Below the pieces are notes generated by a model that searched no databases, was not told where the DNA came from, and saw only the letters and a list, made by a program, of their open reading frames with translations. From Congeria kusceri (Eukaryota; Mollusca; Bivalvia; Myida; Dreissenidae), in the NCBI GenBank assembly GCA_027627225.1, contig CM051030.1, forward strand, positions 1,054,001 to 1,118,000: a stretch of 64,000 nucleotides of DNA. Direction: 5' to 3'. Positions within the stretch are counted from its first letter, which is position 1. Each line of letters opens with the position of its first letter. This document shows positions 12,611 through 24,851 of this stretch, piece after piece. The position numbers and the translations under genes were made by a program.

Positions 12611-12894
12611 ATGATTACAACAGAAATTACAATTAAACTTTAAATTAACAACTTCAACTTTGATTAAATAATGTACTATATAATGATAATACTACACTAG
12701 CTTTATCAATGAAGACACAAATAATGTCAAAACTCCAACCAAAATATCTTACCGTCGAATGTAAGACGCCTTGAAAGAGATTGAGAATTTGGATCAAACC
12801 AAAATTAATGCTGCTTATTCTCTAAAATATTGGTTCGGTGGAACACGATTGCTCTAGGCAATATGGCACTACTCCAAAAACCAGTTCTTTATAC

Positions 12895-13035
12895 GCTATG
12901 GGATTTATTACCACGTCTACTTAGGTCGAACTCCGACACACACCGCTGACAGTATACGAATGTGTTTCCAAAGACGTGTTCGTCAAACAAGCCCTAGCTT
13001 TCTGAATGGCTAAACACGCTGTCAATCAACTCTCG
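12895..13035 (+). repeat. Dispersed repeat, copy 2 (see 7360-7500)
   Basis: Same order of 'gggattta', 'ccacgtctactt', 'gacagtatacgaa', 'cgtcaaacaa' and 'gctttctgaatggctaaaca' as at 7360-7500. Confidence 0.6.
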
Positions 13036-13190
13036 TCGTAATGTCAGTTAATTATACTGTTTAACGTTCATTTATTTATCAGTGGTTGTCAAGGTAATGT
13101 GGTAATGCTTAGGAATCGCTGCTCCATATGCTCAAGTAAACGGGTCTCATAGTGTTGGACTATAGTGCAGTAAAAGAAAGATATCGATGG

Positions 13191-13264
13191 GCCAGCGCAA
13201 AACTGTGCTAAGTCTATGCTGAATACTTATTATATAGCATAGTTTTGCGCTGAGCCATCGATAT
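13191..13264. repeat. Perfect-like 74-bp inverted repeat (hairpin)
   Basis: 'atatcgatgggccagcgcaa' at 13191 is mirrored by the inverse of 'ttgcgctgagccatcgatat' ending at 13264, with 'gtgctaagtctatgc' in the loop. It is probably a tiny fold-back insertion. Confidence 0.65.
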
Positions 13265-13524
13265 GGACGATACATTTTTGATGCAGATTTTTAAGAAAGT
13301 ATATTCGATGAGGCTAAGACAATAAAAATAGGTGGACTTTGAGAGCCATATTAGCTCGAGCCGAACTTCATACATTTTTCCTTCCTGGCATTGTCACACG
13401 TGAGGGGCTTTTGGGCCAATTTCATAGCCCTTATTGGGTCATATTCCCAATGGCATATTTCCCAAATCCAGTCCCCAAATCCCCAGTTGATGGTTTGAGT
13501 TTCAGATGTTTGGAAATAAGAGGT

Positions 13525-13735
13525 CGAAAAACGGGATATGCGTGAGGATCACAAAAGAATATGACTTCATTACATATCAAAAACTGGATGCAATCACAAA
13601 CTTCACAGAAAATGTGAAGAATAAGACTGTGATGTGTGAAGAATAAGATCTCAATTTTCACACTTGTGAAGTATGAGATCCTATTTTTCACATATGTGAA
13701 AAATATGATTTGTGAAAAATATGGTCCTACAATGC
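13525..13735 (+). mobile_element. 'gtgaaaaatatg' fold-back family FB-B, half copy
   Basis: Contains 'gggatatgcgtgaggatcac', 'ctggatgcaatcacaaactt', 'cttgtgaagtatgagatcct' and 'tttgtgaaaaatatggtcct'. Complete copies lie at 22497-22812, 41793-42092 and 42570-42882. Confidence 0.7.
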
Positions 13736-13739
13736 ATGT

Positions 13740-14055
13740 ATGTGCTCAAGTGCCCAAGTTGACTCATCAAAAAATTAAAGCAATTATTACGCGAACAAAA
13801 CCATGCGTTCTTAATAAACTCATTTTAAAAGCCTGCATTTAAAATTCTTGCTTCCACTCAGAAAAATGCTTTTAGAGTTGCATTAAAATAGCAACGACTA
13901 TTTTTATGGCTTTCTCCACTTTTTTTAGACAATTAAGGATGTAACAAAAATGTATTGCAACTTGAGATTCAGAACGAGCTATTAAAGTAATTTTTAAAGT
14001 ACAAGGGCGAGCGTTGAACGTCATTTCGTAATTTCGATTGTAAATGAACGCCATG
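13740..14055. other. No gene seen; left flank of the LINE
   Basis: AT-rich. No frame or repeat is recognised before the (AAT)n tract at about 14056. Confidence 0.45.
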
Positions 14056-14625
14056 ATAATAATAATAACAATAATAATCACTTTATTTTACGAAGGTGAC
14101 ATATAAGACATAGTATTGTCATGACAAAAACATACCTTATTTTCATATGGCCTTCAACCACATTCAAACATTCAACCAAATTCACATTTAACATATAATT
14201 ACAAACAAGCACACAGTAAATGAAATAATGATAATAATATTGATAATGGCAATAATAATAATAATAATAATAATTTTCTCAATAAAAAACAGTTACAAAG
14301 CATCGACAGACAGCAATAGAAAATAGAAATTATGCACAATGCATTAATACACTCATAAAAAAGTTACATTTTTATATAAAAATTCTCCATATACAAAACA
14401 AATATAATTATTTGCTAACAACATCAATTTCAATATACATTTTCTAATTTTCAATAAATATATCTATATCAGTATTATATTTGTGATATTTGTGTTACAT
14501 CTTTAGACTTGTTCAAGTAAATATGTTTTATATGCTCGTTTGAATGATGGTAATGAAGATTTATTTCTTAATTCCAATGGTAAATTGTTCCATACGATTA
14601 TGCAATAGTATGTATATGTATCTTT

Positions 14626-17600
14626 CTAGTATTTTGTTCGTGGTTTAATTGGCAAAATAAGATCTTTGTGCATAGCTGACCGTAAATTGTGGGATTCATT
14701 GTTTGAAAAGGTTAATAAATCTTTCATATATGATGGCACCAAATTGCAAACGGTTTTATATATTTGTATAGCAGTGTGGTATTTTACTCTGTCATTAAAT
14801 TTCATCCAAAGTAATGTTTTAAAAAGTTCTCCAGAAGCAGTCCTTGAAGGTTTATTAAGAACTATTTTAGCTGTTCTTTTTTGTAGTACTGAAATCTTGT
14901 TTATATACGAATTGTTCGGTTTTCCCCAAATAGTACAACAGTAGTCAAAAATAGGTAAAATATATGCATTATAAAACATTTCATTCATATCATCACTGAG
15001 AAAGTATATGATGTGTTTTAATAATGTAATTTTACTGTTCAGCTGTTTACAAACGTGATCTATTTGATCATGCCAATTCAAGGTTTGATCAACATAAATA
15101 CCTAAGATTTTCTTCCTACATACATTTTCTAAGTCATTTCCATTTATATTGATATTAAGTGGGCTAGAAATGGTTATTTTATGACGAGTCCCGATCAACA
15201 TACATTTTGATTTTTCTGGATTCAATGACATGTTATTAAGTGAACACCATTTATTTATACTATTAAGTTTAAATTGCAGTTCAGTTTGTATATCGGATGT
15301 ATCAATTCCAGATTAATGTAAAGTGGAATCATCAGCATATAGATCTATATTTATATTAGGGCATACAAATGCGATGTCGTTTATATATAACAAAAATAGT
15401 AACGGCCCAAGTATTGACCCCTGTGGAACACCAGATTTGATCGATAGCATTTCAGATTGTATGATTCCAATTTTAACAAATTGTTTTCGGTCAGTTCAAT
15501 AGGAATGCGATGTCGTTTATATATAACAAAAATAGTAACGGCCCAAGTATTGACCCCTGTGGAACACCAGATTTGATCGATAGCATTTCAGATTGTATGA
15601 TTCCAATTTTAACAAATTGTTTTCGGTCAGTTAAATAGGAATTGAAAAGTTCAATTGAACGTTGTGAAAAGTGGTGCAGTTTTAATTTTCTGAGTAAAAT
15701 GTCATGGTCTACGAGGTCAAAGGCCTTTCGTAGGTCTAAAAATACCGAACCAATCAATTTACCACTATCTATTTCTTTTAGCCATGTGTCTATTAGTTTA
15801 ATAAGAGCTGTTAGCATGAGTGATGTTTTCTAAAACCAGATTGAGCATAATGAATAATGTTCATTTGTTCAAAATATGAATGTATTTGTGTAGAAATATG
15901 CCTTTCATATATTTTTGAAATAGTTGGCAACATTGATATTGGACGATAGTTGCAAGGTGATTCAGGGTTGCCCGATTTTAATATTGGCAGAACTCTAGCA
16001 AATTTTAGTAAATCTTGGAAAACTCCAGATGAAATGCTGTTATTAATAATTGATGTAATAGCTGGAGTTATAATATCCCCACAATGTTTCAATATCCTTG
16101 CGCTAACGCCAGCAATGCCAGTAGATTTATTGATGTTGAGATTTTCTATTATCTTCTTAACTTCATATGAACTAATACACTCAATGTCAAATTCATATTT
16201 GTGTATTTGCTTATCCAGAGTTTCCTTTAAATTAGCAAAATACTCTTCTGAGTATGATTTTTCCTTGATGATGTCTGATATATTTATGAAGTATTTATTC
16301 AATTCATTAACAATGTCAATTTCATTATTTACCATTGTAGAATTGTCGATGACAAGTTTCTTTGGAATTTTGATGTGCTTTGATTCCTCCAAATGTGAAA
16401 TTGTTTTCAAATTTTTCCATAAAAATGAACTGTCTTTATTTTTCTGAATAGCTTTATTAAAGAAATGTTTCTTTTCATGTTTTATTTTTGATGTACTTGA
16501 TTTCGCAACATTTGGTATTGTGCAAAATCGCCATTTTTATGACACAAGTCTCGTTTAAATAACATAGCCTTTATTTCATCAGTAAACCAGTCTGGTTGAT
16601 AGTCGCGTTTAATACGTTTAGTTTTTATAGGCGCGTGTTTGGTTAGGGCAAAATTTAAAATCTCATAAAAGACATTAAGTGATTCGTTTGAGTCATGATA
16701 TGTTTCAACATTATCAATGCCTAAATGTATAAGCGTATTTTGAAAAGCGTATTCATCGAAGTTTTTAAAACATCTGTATGTTAATTCTTTATGTCCTTCA
16801 CCCGTTTTCTTTATTTTATTTGTAAATGATCGAATTACACAAATAGGTTTATGGTCACTAATTGTTAAATTGGCCACAAATGTTTTGATTATGTTTTTTG
16901 TACAATTGGCATATATATGGTCAATAATTGTTGTGCTACGTTTAGTTATTCTTGTAGGGGCTTTAATAAGTTGATAAAGGTTATATTTTTGTACAGTATC
17001 ATTCCATTTTGTATTGCTAAAGTTGTTATAGTCTGGGTTATAATTGAAATTCATATCACCTAGGACAATGTAATTAATATTTAACAGATCAGAAATTTCA
17101 AGTTGCTCCTCATAATCATCTATCCATGTCTGCAATGAACTAGGCGGGCGATAAATAAAATTTCCCAGAAATGGTTTACAATTATTACATACTACTTCAA
17201 TCCAAATTGATTCAATGTTATTAGTTTCAATATCGGAACGTCGCCTTTATGATACATCCTCTCTGATATATACTAATATTCCACCACCTTTTTTATCATG
17301 CCTATCTTTCCTTTCAAACACATATCCATTTATACATAAAATGTTATCTGAAACATTTTCGCTAAGAAAAGTTTCACACATTCCAAGAATATGTGGGGCA
17401 TTTTCATTATACAAGTGATGTTTAATTTCATCAAATGTTGAATACTGATATGTGCAATAAATAATCCTTTCCCTTCAAATCCGAACCCTGACATTGGATT
17501 ATTATTTATATTACTACTACTTCTTAGAGTTATTTGTTTTTCATTCTTACCATCCGTTGTAGAGTATTCATTCCACGTATTGTTTATGATGACGTTGTTA

Positions 17601-17944
17601 ATATTGTTTATTACGAAGACGTCATTGTCGACGTTGTTGCATGTGCTCTTTTGGATGTTAATTGTGTTGGTGTTGATAATATTGTTGTTATTGTCAGCGG
17701 CGTTGTTGTTATGGAGAGTGTTGCTGCATGCATGTGCTGTGTTTTCTATTATTGGCAGAGATTGACTGGTGTTGTTAATTAAGCTGCTAGAGTCGTTTGT
17801 GTCAGTGTAAGTGGTTAATTCGCTAAGTTTATCTAATTTAGAAATATTATTACCTATTTCATTATTTATATATACCGGTAAACATCGATTGTTATTAAAT
17901 ACATCAATATGTTTAGTTATCGTTCTGCACTCACATAATTGCAT
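14626..17944 (-). pseudogene. LINE ORF2: APE-type endonuclease and reverse transcriptase (disrupted)
   Basis: The first Met is at 17944, just after a Cys-rich stretch read in the same frame (CLRNICCFCNEVMQLCEC). An Asn-rich linker follows. The endonuclease spans about 17450-16780: 'HILGMCETFL', 'KKGGGILVYIRED', 'VLGDMNFN' and 'TISDHKPICV'. It has a frameshift near 17445 and a stop just after 'YIREDVS'. The reverse transcriptase runs about 16100-15280: 'NYRPISMLPTISKIYE', 'SGFRKHHSC', 'FLDLRKAFDLVDHD' and 'GVPQGSILGPLLF'. Its catalytic 'YADDS' near 15315 is followed by a stop four codons later. The C-terminal segment (15231-14626) contains 'LGIYVDQTLNW' and 'IWGKPNN'. A 136-bp tandem duplication at 15368-15639 breaks the frame within the polymerase. 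Confidence 0.85.
15368..15639 (-). repeat. 136-bp direct tandem duplication inside the LINE reverse transcriptase
   Basis: 'aatgcgatgtcgtttatata' begins at 15368 and again at 15504, and both copies run to 'tgttttcggtcagtt'. The copies differ by about one base (cagttc versus cagtta), so the event looks recent. It duplicates the region coding for 'SGVPQGSILGPLLF' and 'LYINDIAF' and shifts the frame. Confidence 0.9.
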
Positions 17945-18028
17945 TACCTCATTACAAAAGCAGCAAATGTTTCGTAGGCAGTCGTAGATATTGGTTTGGT
18001 TATATATACCACGTTTGTCGGCACTATC

Positions 18029-20730
18029 CTAGTAAGGGGTGTAGAAATTGTTCATCGTGACTCTAGTAGAACGTCTGTTGAGCGGACTGTATTCAACTGC
18101 AGCAATATTCATAACTCGATTGTTGTTAAAGGTGGGATACTTACTTCTGTCGAAAGGATTGTTTTGTGGGCTTCTTCTACAGTCTCTGGTGTTGTGATTT
18201 GTCATTTGACAGTTGTTGCAATATAGTTGATTTCCATGTGGTTTGTTCTTAATATTGTTTCTTGTTTGAGTTGGAAACGTCATGGTGTTCGTCTGTCTTG
18301 CAATGGGTTGTTTTTTGATAATTTGGCACGATTTGTTAAATACTGAAACTAATGTTCTGGGTCCATTATCACTGAGGTGTATTGCGTCTTTCATGAAATA
18401 GTGCCTTACAGTAGTGTCGTCCCCGTACACGAACGATTTGTAACAAGCAATTAATGTCACTCCGTGTTCTCGGCACATTTCACGTATGTAAAATGTTCAT
18501 TTGTATAAGGTTACAGTCATTTCTTGGACATAATGTGCATAGGTGCACTTTACACTGTTGGTCCTGGAGATGGCGCGCCAGAAGTTGTAACTCATTTGAA
18601 GCAGCTTTTGCAGATGTCCCGTTGCTAATGTCATTTCCGCCAATGTAAATAATAATATTTTTATACCGACGCAAATCAGTGTCTTCTAGTTTTTTACGTA
18701 CATCAACTATACGACCTCCACTCAGCTTGTTGATATCGATGATGCTGTCTAAGCCCCGTTGTTGTATTTCCTTCACTATGGAATCTCCAATTATCAATGT
18801 TCTTTCCCGTTTCCCGTTTTCAAAAGATGTTGATTTTTAAGAGAGGTTGTTGTCTGATCAGTGATTCTTATTGTTGCTGATACTGTTGCTGAATCTGTTT
18901 TTTCTTTAGTCTTCTTCATAATGTCTGTCAATGAATTTAGTTTGTTTCCAAGTGTTTCGTTGGCATTCTCAACATCGTGTTTCATGGCGGCGAGTTTGTC
19001 TTCTAGTTCGTTTATTTGGTTTGATGTAGTCGAATGACATATCTGTGTAGTTTTCTTTATGCTATAAATTTTATCTTTTATGATATTAAAGTTTCTGGCG
19101 CTGTCCATAATAAACGATTTTAGTGAGTCCTGGACATTACTGACTCTTTCTGTTAATTTCTCCATCATATTTAAAATTCTTTCATAATTATTCTCGGGAC
19201 TTCCGGTGACTTCCGGTCGGGAGTAACTCTTGGGTTTTTCTGCGCTTTCCGGTCTGGTGTCAAGCTTAGGACTGTGTGCGATTTCCCGTCGAGATTCCTT
19301 TTTGGAACTTACAGCGATTTCCGGTCGGGAGTCACTCTTGGTATATGCTGCGTTTTCCGTTCGGGTGTCTTGTTTGTGACTATTTGCAATTTCCGGTCCG
19401 GATACCTTCTTCGGACTTTCTGCGTTTTCCGGTCGGGAGTCATTTTGGACTTTTTCTGCGATTTCCGATCGGGAGTTGCTCTTTAGATTTTCAGCGATTT
19501 CCGGTCGGGAGTTATATTTTGAACTTTCTGCGATTTCCGGGCGGGAGTCACTCTTGGGATATTCTGCGTTTTACGTTCGGGTGTCTTGTTTATGACTATT
19601 TGCAATTTCCGGTCGGGATACCTTCTTCGGACTTTCTGCGTTTTCCGGTCGGGAGTCATTTTGGACTTTTTCTGCGATTTCCGGTCGGGAGTTATATTTT
19701 GAACTTTCTGCGATTTCCGGGCGGGAGTCACTCTTGGGATATTCTGCGTTTTCCGTTCGGGTGTCTTGTTTATGACTATTTGCAATTTCCGGTCGGGATA
19801 CCTTCTTCGGACTTTCTGGGTTTTCCGGTCGGGAGTCAGTTTGGACTTTTTCTACGATTTCCGGTCGGGAGATGCTCTTAAGATTTTCAGCGATTTCCGG
19901 TCGGGAGTTATATTTAGAACTTTCTGCGATTTCCGGGCGGGAGTCACTCTTGGGATATTCTGCGTTTTCCGTTCGGGTGTCATGTTTATGGCTGCGTGTA
20001 ATTTCCGGTCGGGATACCTTTTTCGGACTTATTACGTTTTCCGGTCGAGAGTCATTCTGGAAATTTTCGGCGATCTCCGATCGAGAGTCATATTTAGATC
20101 TTTCTGCGATTTCCGGTCTGGATTCACTTTTGGTACTTTGGGCGATTTCCGGTCGGGCGACATTATTTCGACTTTCTGCGATGTCTGGCGTTTGTTCATT
20201 CAATGAATTATATTGGATAATAAGATATTTGATTTGTTCATTCTTGTACTGTTGTGTTGTTCACAGCAAGAGTTTGCTCAATGCTGTCCACAATGTTCGG
20301 CAAATCTTTTTGCATAAATTGCTTTACTTGCTTACCGTTCACAATACAGGCCCGATTTGGTATGGTACATATTAAGAGTGTATATTGATTTTTTTCCGGA
20401 AGTAACTTTAAATTTTGTTTCAACAATATTGCCTTTCTAGTCTAGCACTGGAATATTCTGACATTTGAATGGGTACTCACTGTTTTCTGAAGAGTAGTAT
20501 TGCTCTGTTGCATTTTTCAAGAGCTCGTATAGTCCGGCATTCAACACAAATTTTATTCCTCCGCTGGTTTCTGTGATCGATATTTCAGATCTTGTTGTCG
20601 CGGCCATCTTCTTCCGAACAGCTTTTTTCTCATTTAGTCTGTAATCACGTCGCTCATTCACCAGTGTTGATAGTCGTTCATATTGATCGGAAGAGTCCGT
20701 TAGTATTACAGCACTGGAAACGTCTGTCAT
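18029..20730 (-). pseudogene. LINE ORF1: repeat array, coiled coil, SGNH esterase and zinc knuckle (disrupted)
   Basis: Starts at the Met at 20730 (MTDVSSAVIL). The N-terminal domain runs to about 20240, with a stop (TAG) near 20437 and a frameshift in an A-run. A disordered Ser/Arg/Pro/Glu repeat follows (20191-19195). A coiled coil with heptad-like Leu/Ile spacing covers about 19168-18840. Next is an SGNH/GDSL hydrolase domain: 'IIGDSI' (nucleophile block) and 'YIGGNDIS' (Gly/Asn block) at 18797-18480, then 'DAIHLSDNGPRTL' supplying the Asp and His. A CX2CX4HX4C zinc knuckle (CNNCQMTNHNTRDC) lies near the end, and the stop is at 18029. Frameshifts fall near 18795 and 18480, and one G-to-T change makes a stop near 19573. 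In CR1-type elements such proteins bind RNA and assist retrotransposition; the esterase substrate is unknown. Confidence 0.8.
19195..20191 (-). repeat. 36-bp tandem repeat coding for a 12-residue unit inside LINE ORF1, about 27 copies
   Basis: The DNA unit is 36 bp ('gcgatttccggtcgggagt' on the plus strand) and the protein unit is like SRPEIAESSKYN. Variants SRPENAESPKKV, SRPEIANSHKQD and TRTENAEYPKSD recur in a fixed order. This gives higher-order blocks of about 216, 180 and 216 bp between successive 'gcgttttccgttcgggtg' units. The phase is kept, apart from one point stop, between the N-terminal domain and the coiled coil. The segment is highly charged and presumably disordered. Confidence 0.9.
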
Positions 20731-20760
20731 TTTGTTGAAGAACCTTTTATCACGATTAAA

Positions 20761-21004
20761 CTTATATATATTTAAAGATTTTTTGCTGATCTACATCTTC
20801 TTGGTATATTTAGTAGTTTCACTAAAAGCACTTTTCATGAATTAAAATAAATAATTATTTTCTTAACGCTATTTAAAAAAAGTTGTTTACGTCGAACCGG
20901 ACGTAACGCTCACTCTGTACGGATGGACGGACGAACAGGTGTACACCAGCTCAAAACGGTTTTAGAAACAGACACATTACAAATAATACAAGTAAACATC
21001 AAAA
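20761..21004. other. LINE 5' flank, no gene seen
   Basis: AT-rich up to about 20890, then 'gtacggatggacggacgaac' before the minisatellite. The LINE 5' boundary could lie anywhere here. Confidence 0.4.
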
Positions 21005-21608
21005 CAACACTTCCAGCCCAACACTTCCAGCCCAACACTTCCAGTCCAACACTTCCAGCCCAACACTTCCAGCCCAACACTTCCAGCTCAACACTTCCAG
21101 CCCAACACTTCCAGCCCAACACTAAACTAAACAACACTTCCAGCCCAACACTAAACTAAACAACACTTCCAGCCCAACACTAAACTAAACAACACTTCCA
21201 GCCCAACACTTCCAGCCCAACACTAAACTAAACAACACTTCCAGCCCAACACTAAACTAAACAACACTTCCAGCCCAACACTAAACTAAATAACACTTCC
21301 AGCCCAACACTAAACTAAACAACACTTCCAGCCCAACACTAAACTAAACAACACTTCCAGCCCAACACTAAACTAAACAACACTTCCAGCCCAACACTAA
21401 ACTAAACAACACTTCCAGCCGAACACTTCCAGCCCAACACTTCCAGCCCAACACTTCCAGCCCAACACTAAACTAAACAACACTTCCAGCCCAACACTAA
21501 ACTAAACAACACTTCCAGCCCAACACTTCCAGCCCAACACTAAACTAAACAACACTTCCAGCCCAACACTAAACTAAACAACACTTCCAGCCCAACACTA
21601 AACTAAAC
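21005..21608 (+). repeat. Two-module minisatellite (14-bp A and 15-bp B units)
   Basis: Module A is 'ttccagcccaacac' (14 bp) and module B is 'taaactaaacaacac' (15 bp). The array begins with about eight A units, then alternates BA, BA, BAA, BA, BA and so on, with another A-rich run near 21410-21470. Both modules share the 3' end 'aacac', which suggests how B replaced A. Confidence 0.9.
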
Positions 21609-21609
21609 A

Positions 21610-22496
21610 TCATAATCATGTGACTTCTTTAATAAAATACAATCACATTAGGAGTTCGGACAGCGATTGTCTCAACAACACATATTTTCACCTCAACGTC
21701 GAGCTGCAATGATGTAGCGATTAGAATCGATTTCAAACATAATTTAGCTTCTAATTCCTATTTCTTAGCACCAATCTAGTATAAGTGGTCAATACTTTCG
21801 GAACGTGATTTGAAACAAAGAGACATATATTGCGCCTTAAAAATTAGAGCTGAATGGCTCGAAGCGATTCAATTTAGATTTCAAACATTATTTTAACAGT
21901 AGTTGAATATTTCGATTCGATTCATATTTTCTTTTAACAGGCTTGTTTTGCGTATTCATGTGTCATGATTTGCCACATAGAAAATATTGGATTTGTTTTA
22001 TGAATACCATTGTATTGGTTAATGTAATTGCCTTAGATATCATTATAAATGAGAACAATGGTAAGACTTGGTGATATTGTTTAACATCTAGTTCAATATA
22101 ACAGCAGCCATGAGTTATGATCAATCGAGTTGATTAATCTACACAAACACTGTAATTTTAATTAACACTTGTATGACAAATCATCTACACATATTATATC
22201 AAATAGAAACGATTCGAAATAGAATGTGTAAAATAAGTTAAGCAACATCATAGATATGGTTGATGTTGTTAAACTGAGCTCACTTACCAACAATTACATC
22301 AACACAGTTATGTTGTGTGTTCTTCAAACCAAATTGTATGAAAACAGAGAATGTGCCACAATAACGATTATTTTATATTCAACTATAAACTTTCTCTTTT
22401 GAAACAAAATCTGAATGTTGCTAAACATATTTTACATATTATAGTTTGGTCAATATCTACAATCGAATCGGGCCATTTATAATCGAGCTATGTAAG
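21610..22496. repeat. AT-rich region; an element like 52735-52935 in reverse at about 22130-22490
   Basis: 'gttgattaatctacacaaac' (22130) and 'acaatcgaatcgggccattt' (about 22460) match in reverse the 'gtttgtgtagattaataatg' and 'ggcccgattcgattgtcgat' at 52735-52935. No gene is seen in the remaining sequence. Confidence 0.45.
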
Positions 22497-22812
22497 ACCA
22501 TATTTTTCACAAATCATAATAATGTTCACATCTGTGAAAAATAGGATCTCAGTCTTCACAAGTGTGATAATTGAGATCTTTTTCTTCTCACCTCGCATTC
22601 GTATTCTCCACATTTTCTGAAAAGTTTGTGATCGCATCCAGTTTTGGATATGCAATAAAATCTTATTCTTCTGTGATCCTCACGCATACACCGTTTTAAT
22701 CCAATCGCATTCATCGCACTTAAAAATGTGACAAATGAGATCCTATTCTTCACACTTGTGTGAAAAATATGATTTGTAAAAAATATGATTTGTGAAAAAT
22801 ATGATCCTACAG
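22497..22812 (+). mobile_element. FB-B fold-back element, complete copy
   Basis: Begins 'gaccatatttttcacaaatc' and ends 'gtgaaaaatatgatcctaca', with 'ttcacatctgtgaaaaatag' hairpins in both arms and 'gtgatcgcatccagttttgg' in the middle. Confidence 0.75.
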
Positions 22813-23106
22813 AGCTATGGATGCATCGAAAGAATTAATTTGCATTCTTGATACACTTTGTTATGATACAGAACACATTCAAGTGATCAACTACAAATCT
22901 ATGTCAGCTTCAATTTAATCATAAAAGATGTCTCAGCCGTTGTTGTTTATAATCGTTTAACTTGCAGTAATTTCTAATTGTTTGCATGCACACTTCAGCT
23001 TTGCTGTTTTAGGCTTATGATATGCATGAAAATGGATTTTTTTTTCTGGATTTTTAAAAATGTTGGGCGGCGGATTCGTTAACGAATTATAAAATAGATT
23101 GCTGTA

Positions 23107-24851
23107 GACCAGTCGCACGTTATTCGTTCCTGGTAGCGTAACACGACGTCGCGTCAATATGTCAAGCTGCCTATTAACGTTTTAATAAGAAATGTTTGAA
23201 GTTTATTGTCTTGTGTACGAACAAACGTGTATATTACTTCGGATGCTTAAATCAATTAGGAATAAACCGTATTTTTAAGTATTTGTTAAACTTAAGAAGA
23301 CAAAATCTTAAATTCCATTTCCTAATGTCGAAAACGCAGCAAACCCATCTGCGTATTTATGAATAGTTGCCAGTGGATACGACATACTCGTCAGATGTTC
23401 ATGTCGGAGCATCTGATAATACGGCAAGTCAACTGCCGTGGTTAGTTTTTTCCGAGCACGCCACTTCCGCTTCCGGTCCCTTTCATATTGCATATTAAGT
23501 AGCCTTAGCGCGTTCTCCGCTCTCCCGACACTTTTGTAAATTTGACTTTGTATTCTCTCTCAAAATCGATGATTCATTTTAATAAGTATTTCCCATTTTA
23601 CATTTATACTTCTGTTTATCTTTTTTTTTTAGCATGACATTATGTGCGATCAGAATAACGCATAATTTGTCCATTTTTGTCGGAAACCCCCTCCCCACCC
23701 CCACCCCCAAAAAAGTTCTTTATAATAGCATTAAAATAATCTCCATAAATATGTTCTGATATTGCAAAGCAAAAGTTATACTATTATATATATATATGAT
23801 ATAAATATAATCATAAAATATCCATAGTTGTTGAGCATTACATAGTTGAGCGCAGTCGTATTATAAATGCAACTATAAAAAACAAACGTTCCTAGCGGAA
23901 AAAAAAAACGCTGGAATAACGTCTAACCAAAATCATGTTTATATTCTGTATAGGGGACATTTATAAAGGCGCAATACATGAAGAAATCCAAATCATTATT
24001 TAATGAAATTTACACACGTGACTAAACACACTATTTACTGTTCATTATACGATTTAAATTGTTTAGATTTTTAGTAAAACTGTTATAATTAATGTATATA
24101 ATGTAACGACTGTGGCAATATTTTGAAATCGTTAACCCTGACATGTCTTGTTGTGAATTATAGGTTGAAGTTTAAAAATAAATAACATAAAAAAATAATA
24201 ACACGAATTTGATCTCCGCCGTGTTCTTGCAATTTACAATAAAATGACGTTTCGGACATCGTTAAAGAAAATACACGCATGGTGTAAAAGGTATTTAATT
24301 ATAATCTGAATAATTGCAAATTCGCCATATTTTTAAAAGAATACACATTCAACATTTTGACCAAAATTCCGTACCTTTAGTCTACATCTTCACTTTATTA
24401 TCAAAGCATTTGTGAACACCCTGATGTCCGTTATGTTGGCCGGGACAATTCAACGGACTTTCATTTTTGTAAATTTTACCTTATATGAATTTTACTAATC
24501 ACCTTTTTTTTCGCAGTTGAAAACGGAAATGAGGTCTCGGTCTAACATGGAAAAAATAGACGTGTATCTTTTAGCGCCGCGGAAATACAGACGACATTTC
24601 GTTTCAAACAGAAATTAACTGTTACGCGGGACATTGCAGATTTTGACGTTTGACGATGACTTATGCTTTTCTTGCAATAAATTTACAAAAACATTGTATG
24701 TTATGAGACTAATCAAAATAAAGCAAATTTTATGTGGATTAATTTGGTATAATTTATAGCAAATTCTTTAAATATTACGCGTTTTTATGAAGTTTTAAAG
24801 ACAGTCCGATAGGCGTATTTATAATCTGACGTCATTAACGTGCGACTGGTC
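23107..24851. mobile_element. Putative TA-flanked DNA element, 1.75 kb, no transposase seen
   Basis: 'gaccagtcgcacgtta' (23107-23122) has a perfect 16-bp inverted copy at 24836-24851, and each end is flanked by TA. A TA duplication is typical of Tc1/mariner-like elements. The interior is AT-rich with only very short frames, so it is non-autonomous or decayed. Chance pairing of unrelated repeats is not excluded. Confidence 0.5.

Larger units (their letters stand above)
14056..20760 (-). mobile_element. CR1-like non-LTR retrotransposon, nearly full length, inactive
   Basis: A 6.7-kb minus-strand LINE. From its 5' end (20760) it holds a 5' leader, ORF1 (20730-18029), ORF2 (17944-14626) and a 3' UTR ending in an (ATT)n tract at 14056-14085. 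There is no poly(A), no LTR and no RNase H segment. An esterase-type ORF1, an APE-type endonuclease and a CR1/L2-style reverse transcriptase with its C-terminal 'LGIYVDQTLNW' region place it in the CR1/Jockey group. Multiple stops, frameshifts and an internal duplication show that it is dead. The clade assignment is inference from domain order. Confidence 0.85.

Noticed and set aside
19274..20375. Long plus-strand frames with 'FRSGV' or 'FPVGS' repeats
   Set aside because: They are antisense to the 36-bp coding repeat of the LINE ORF1, whose minus-strand frame joins to recognisable domains.
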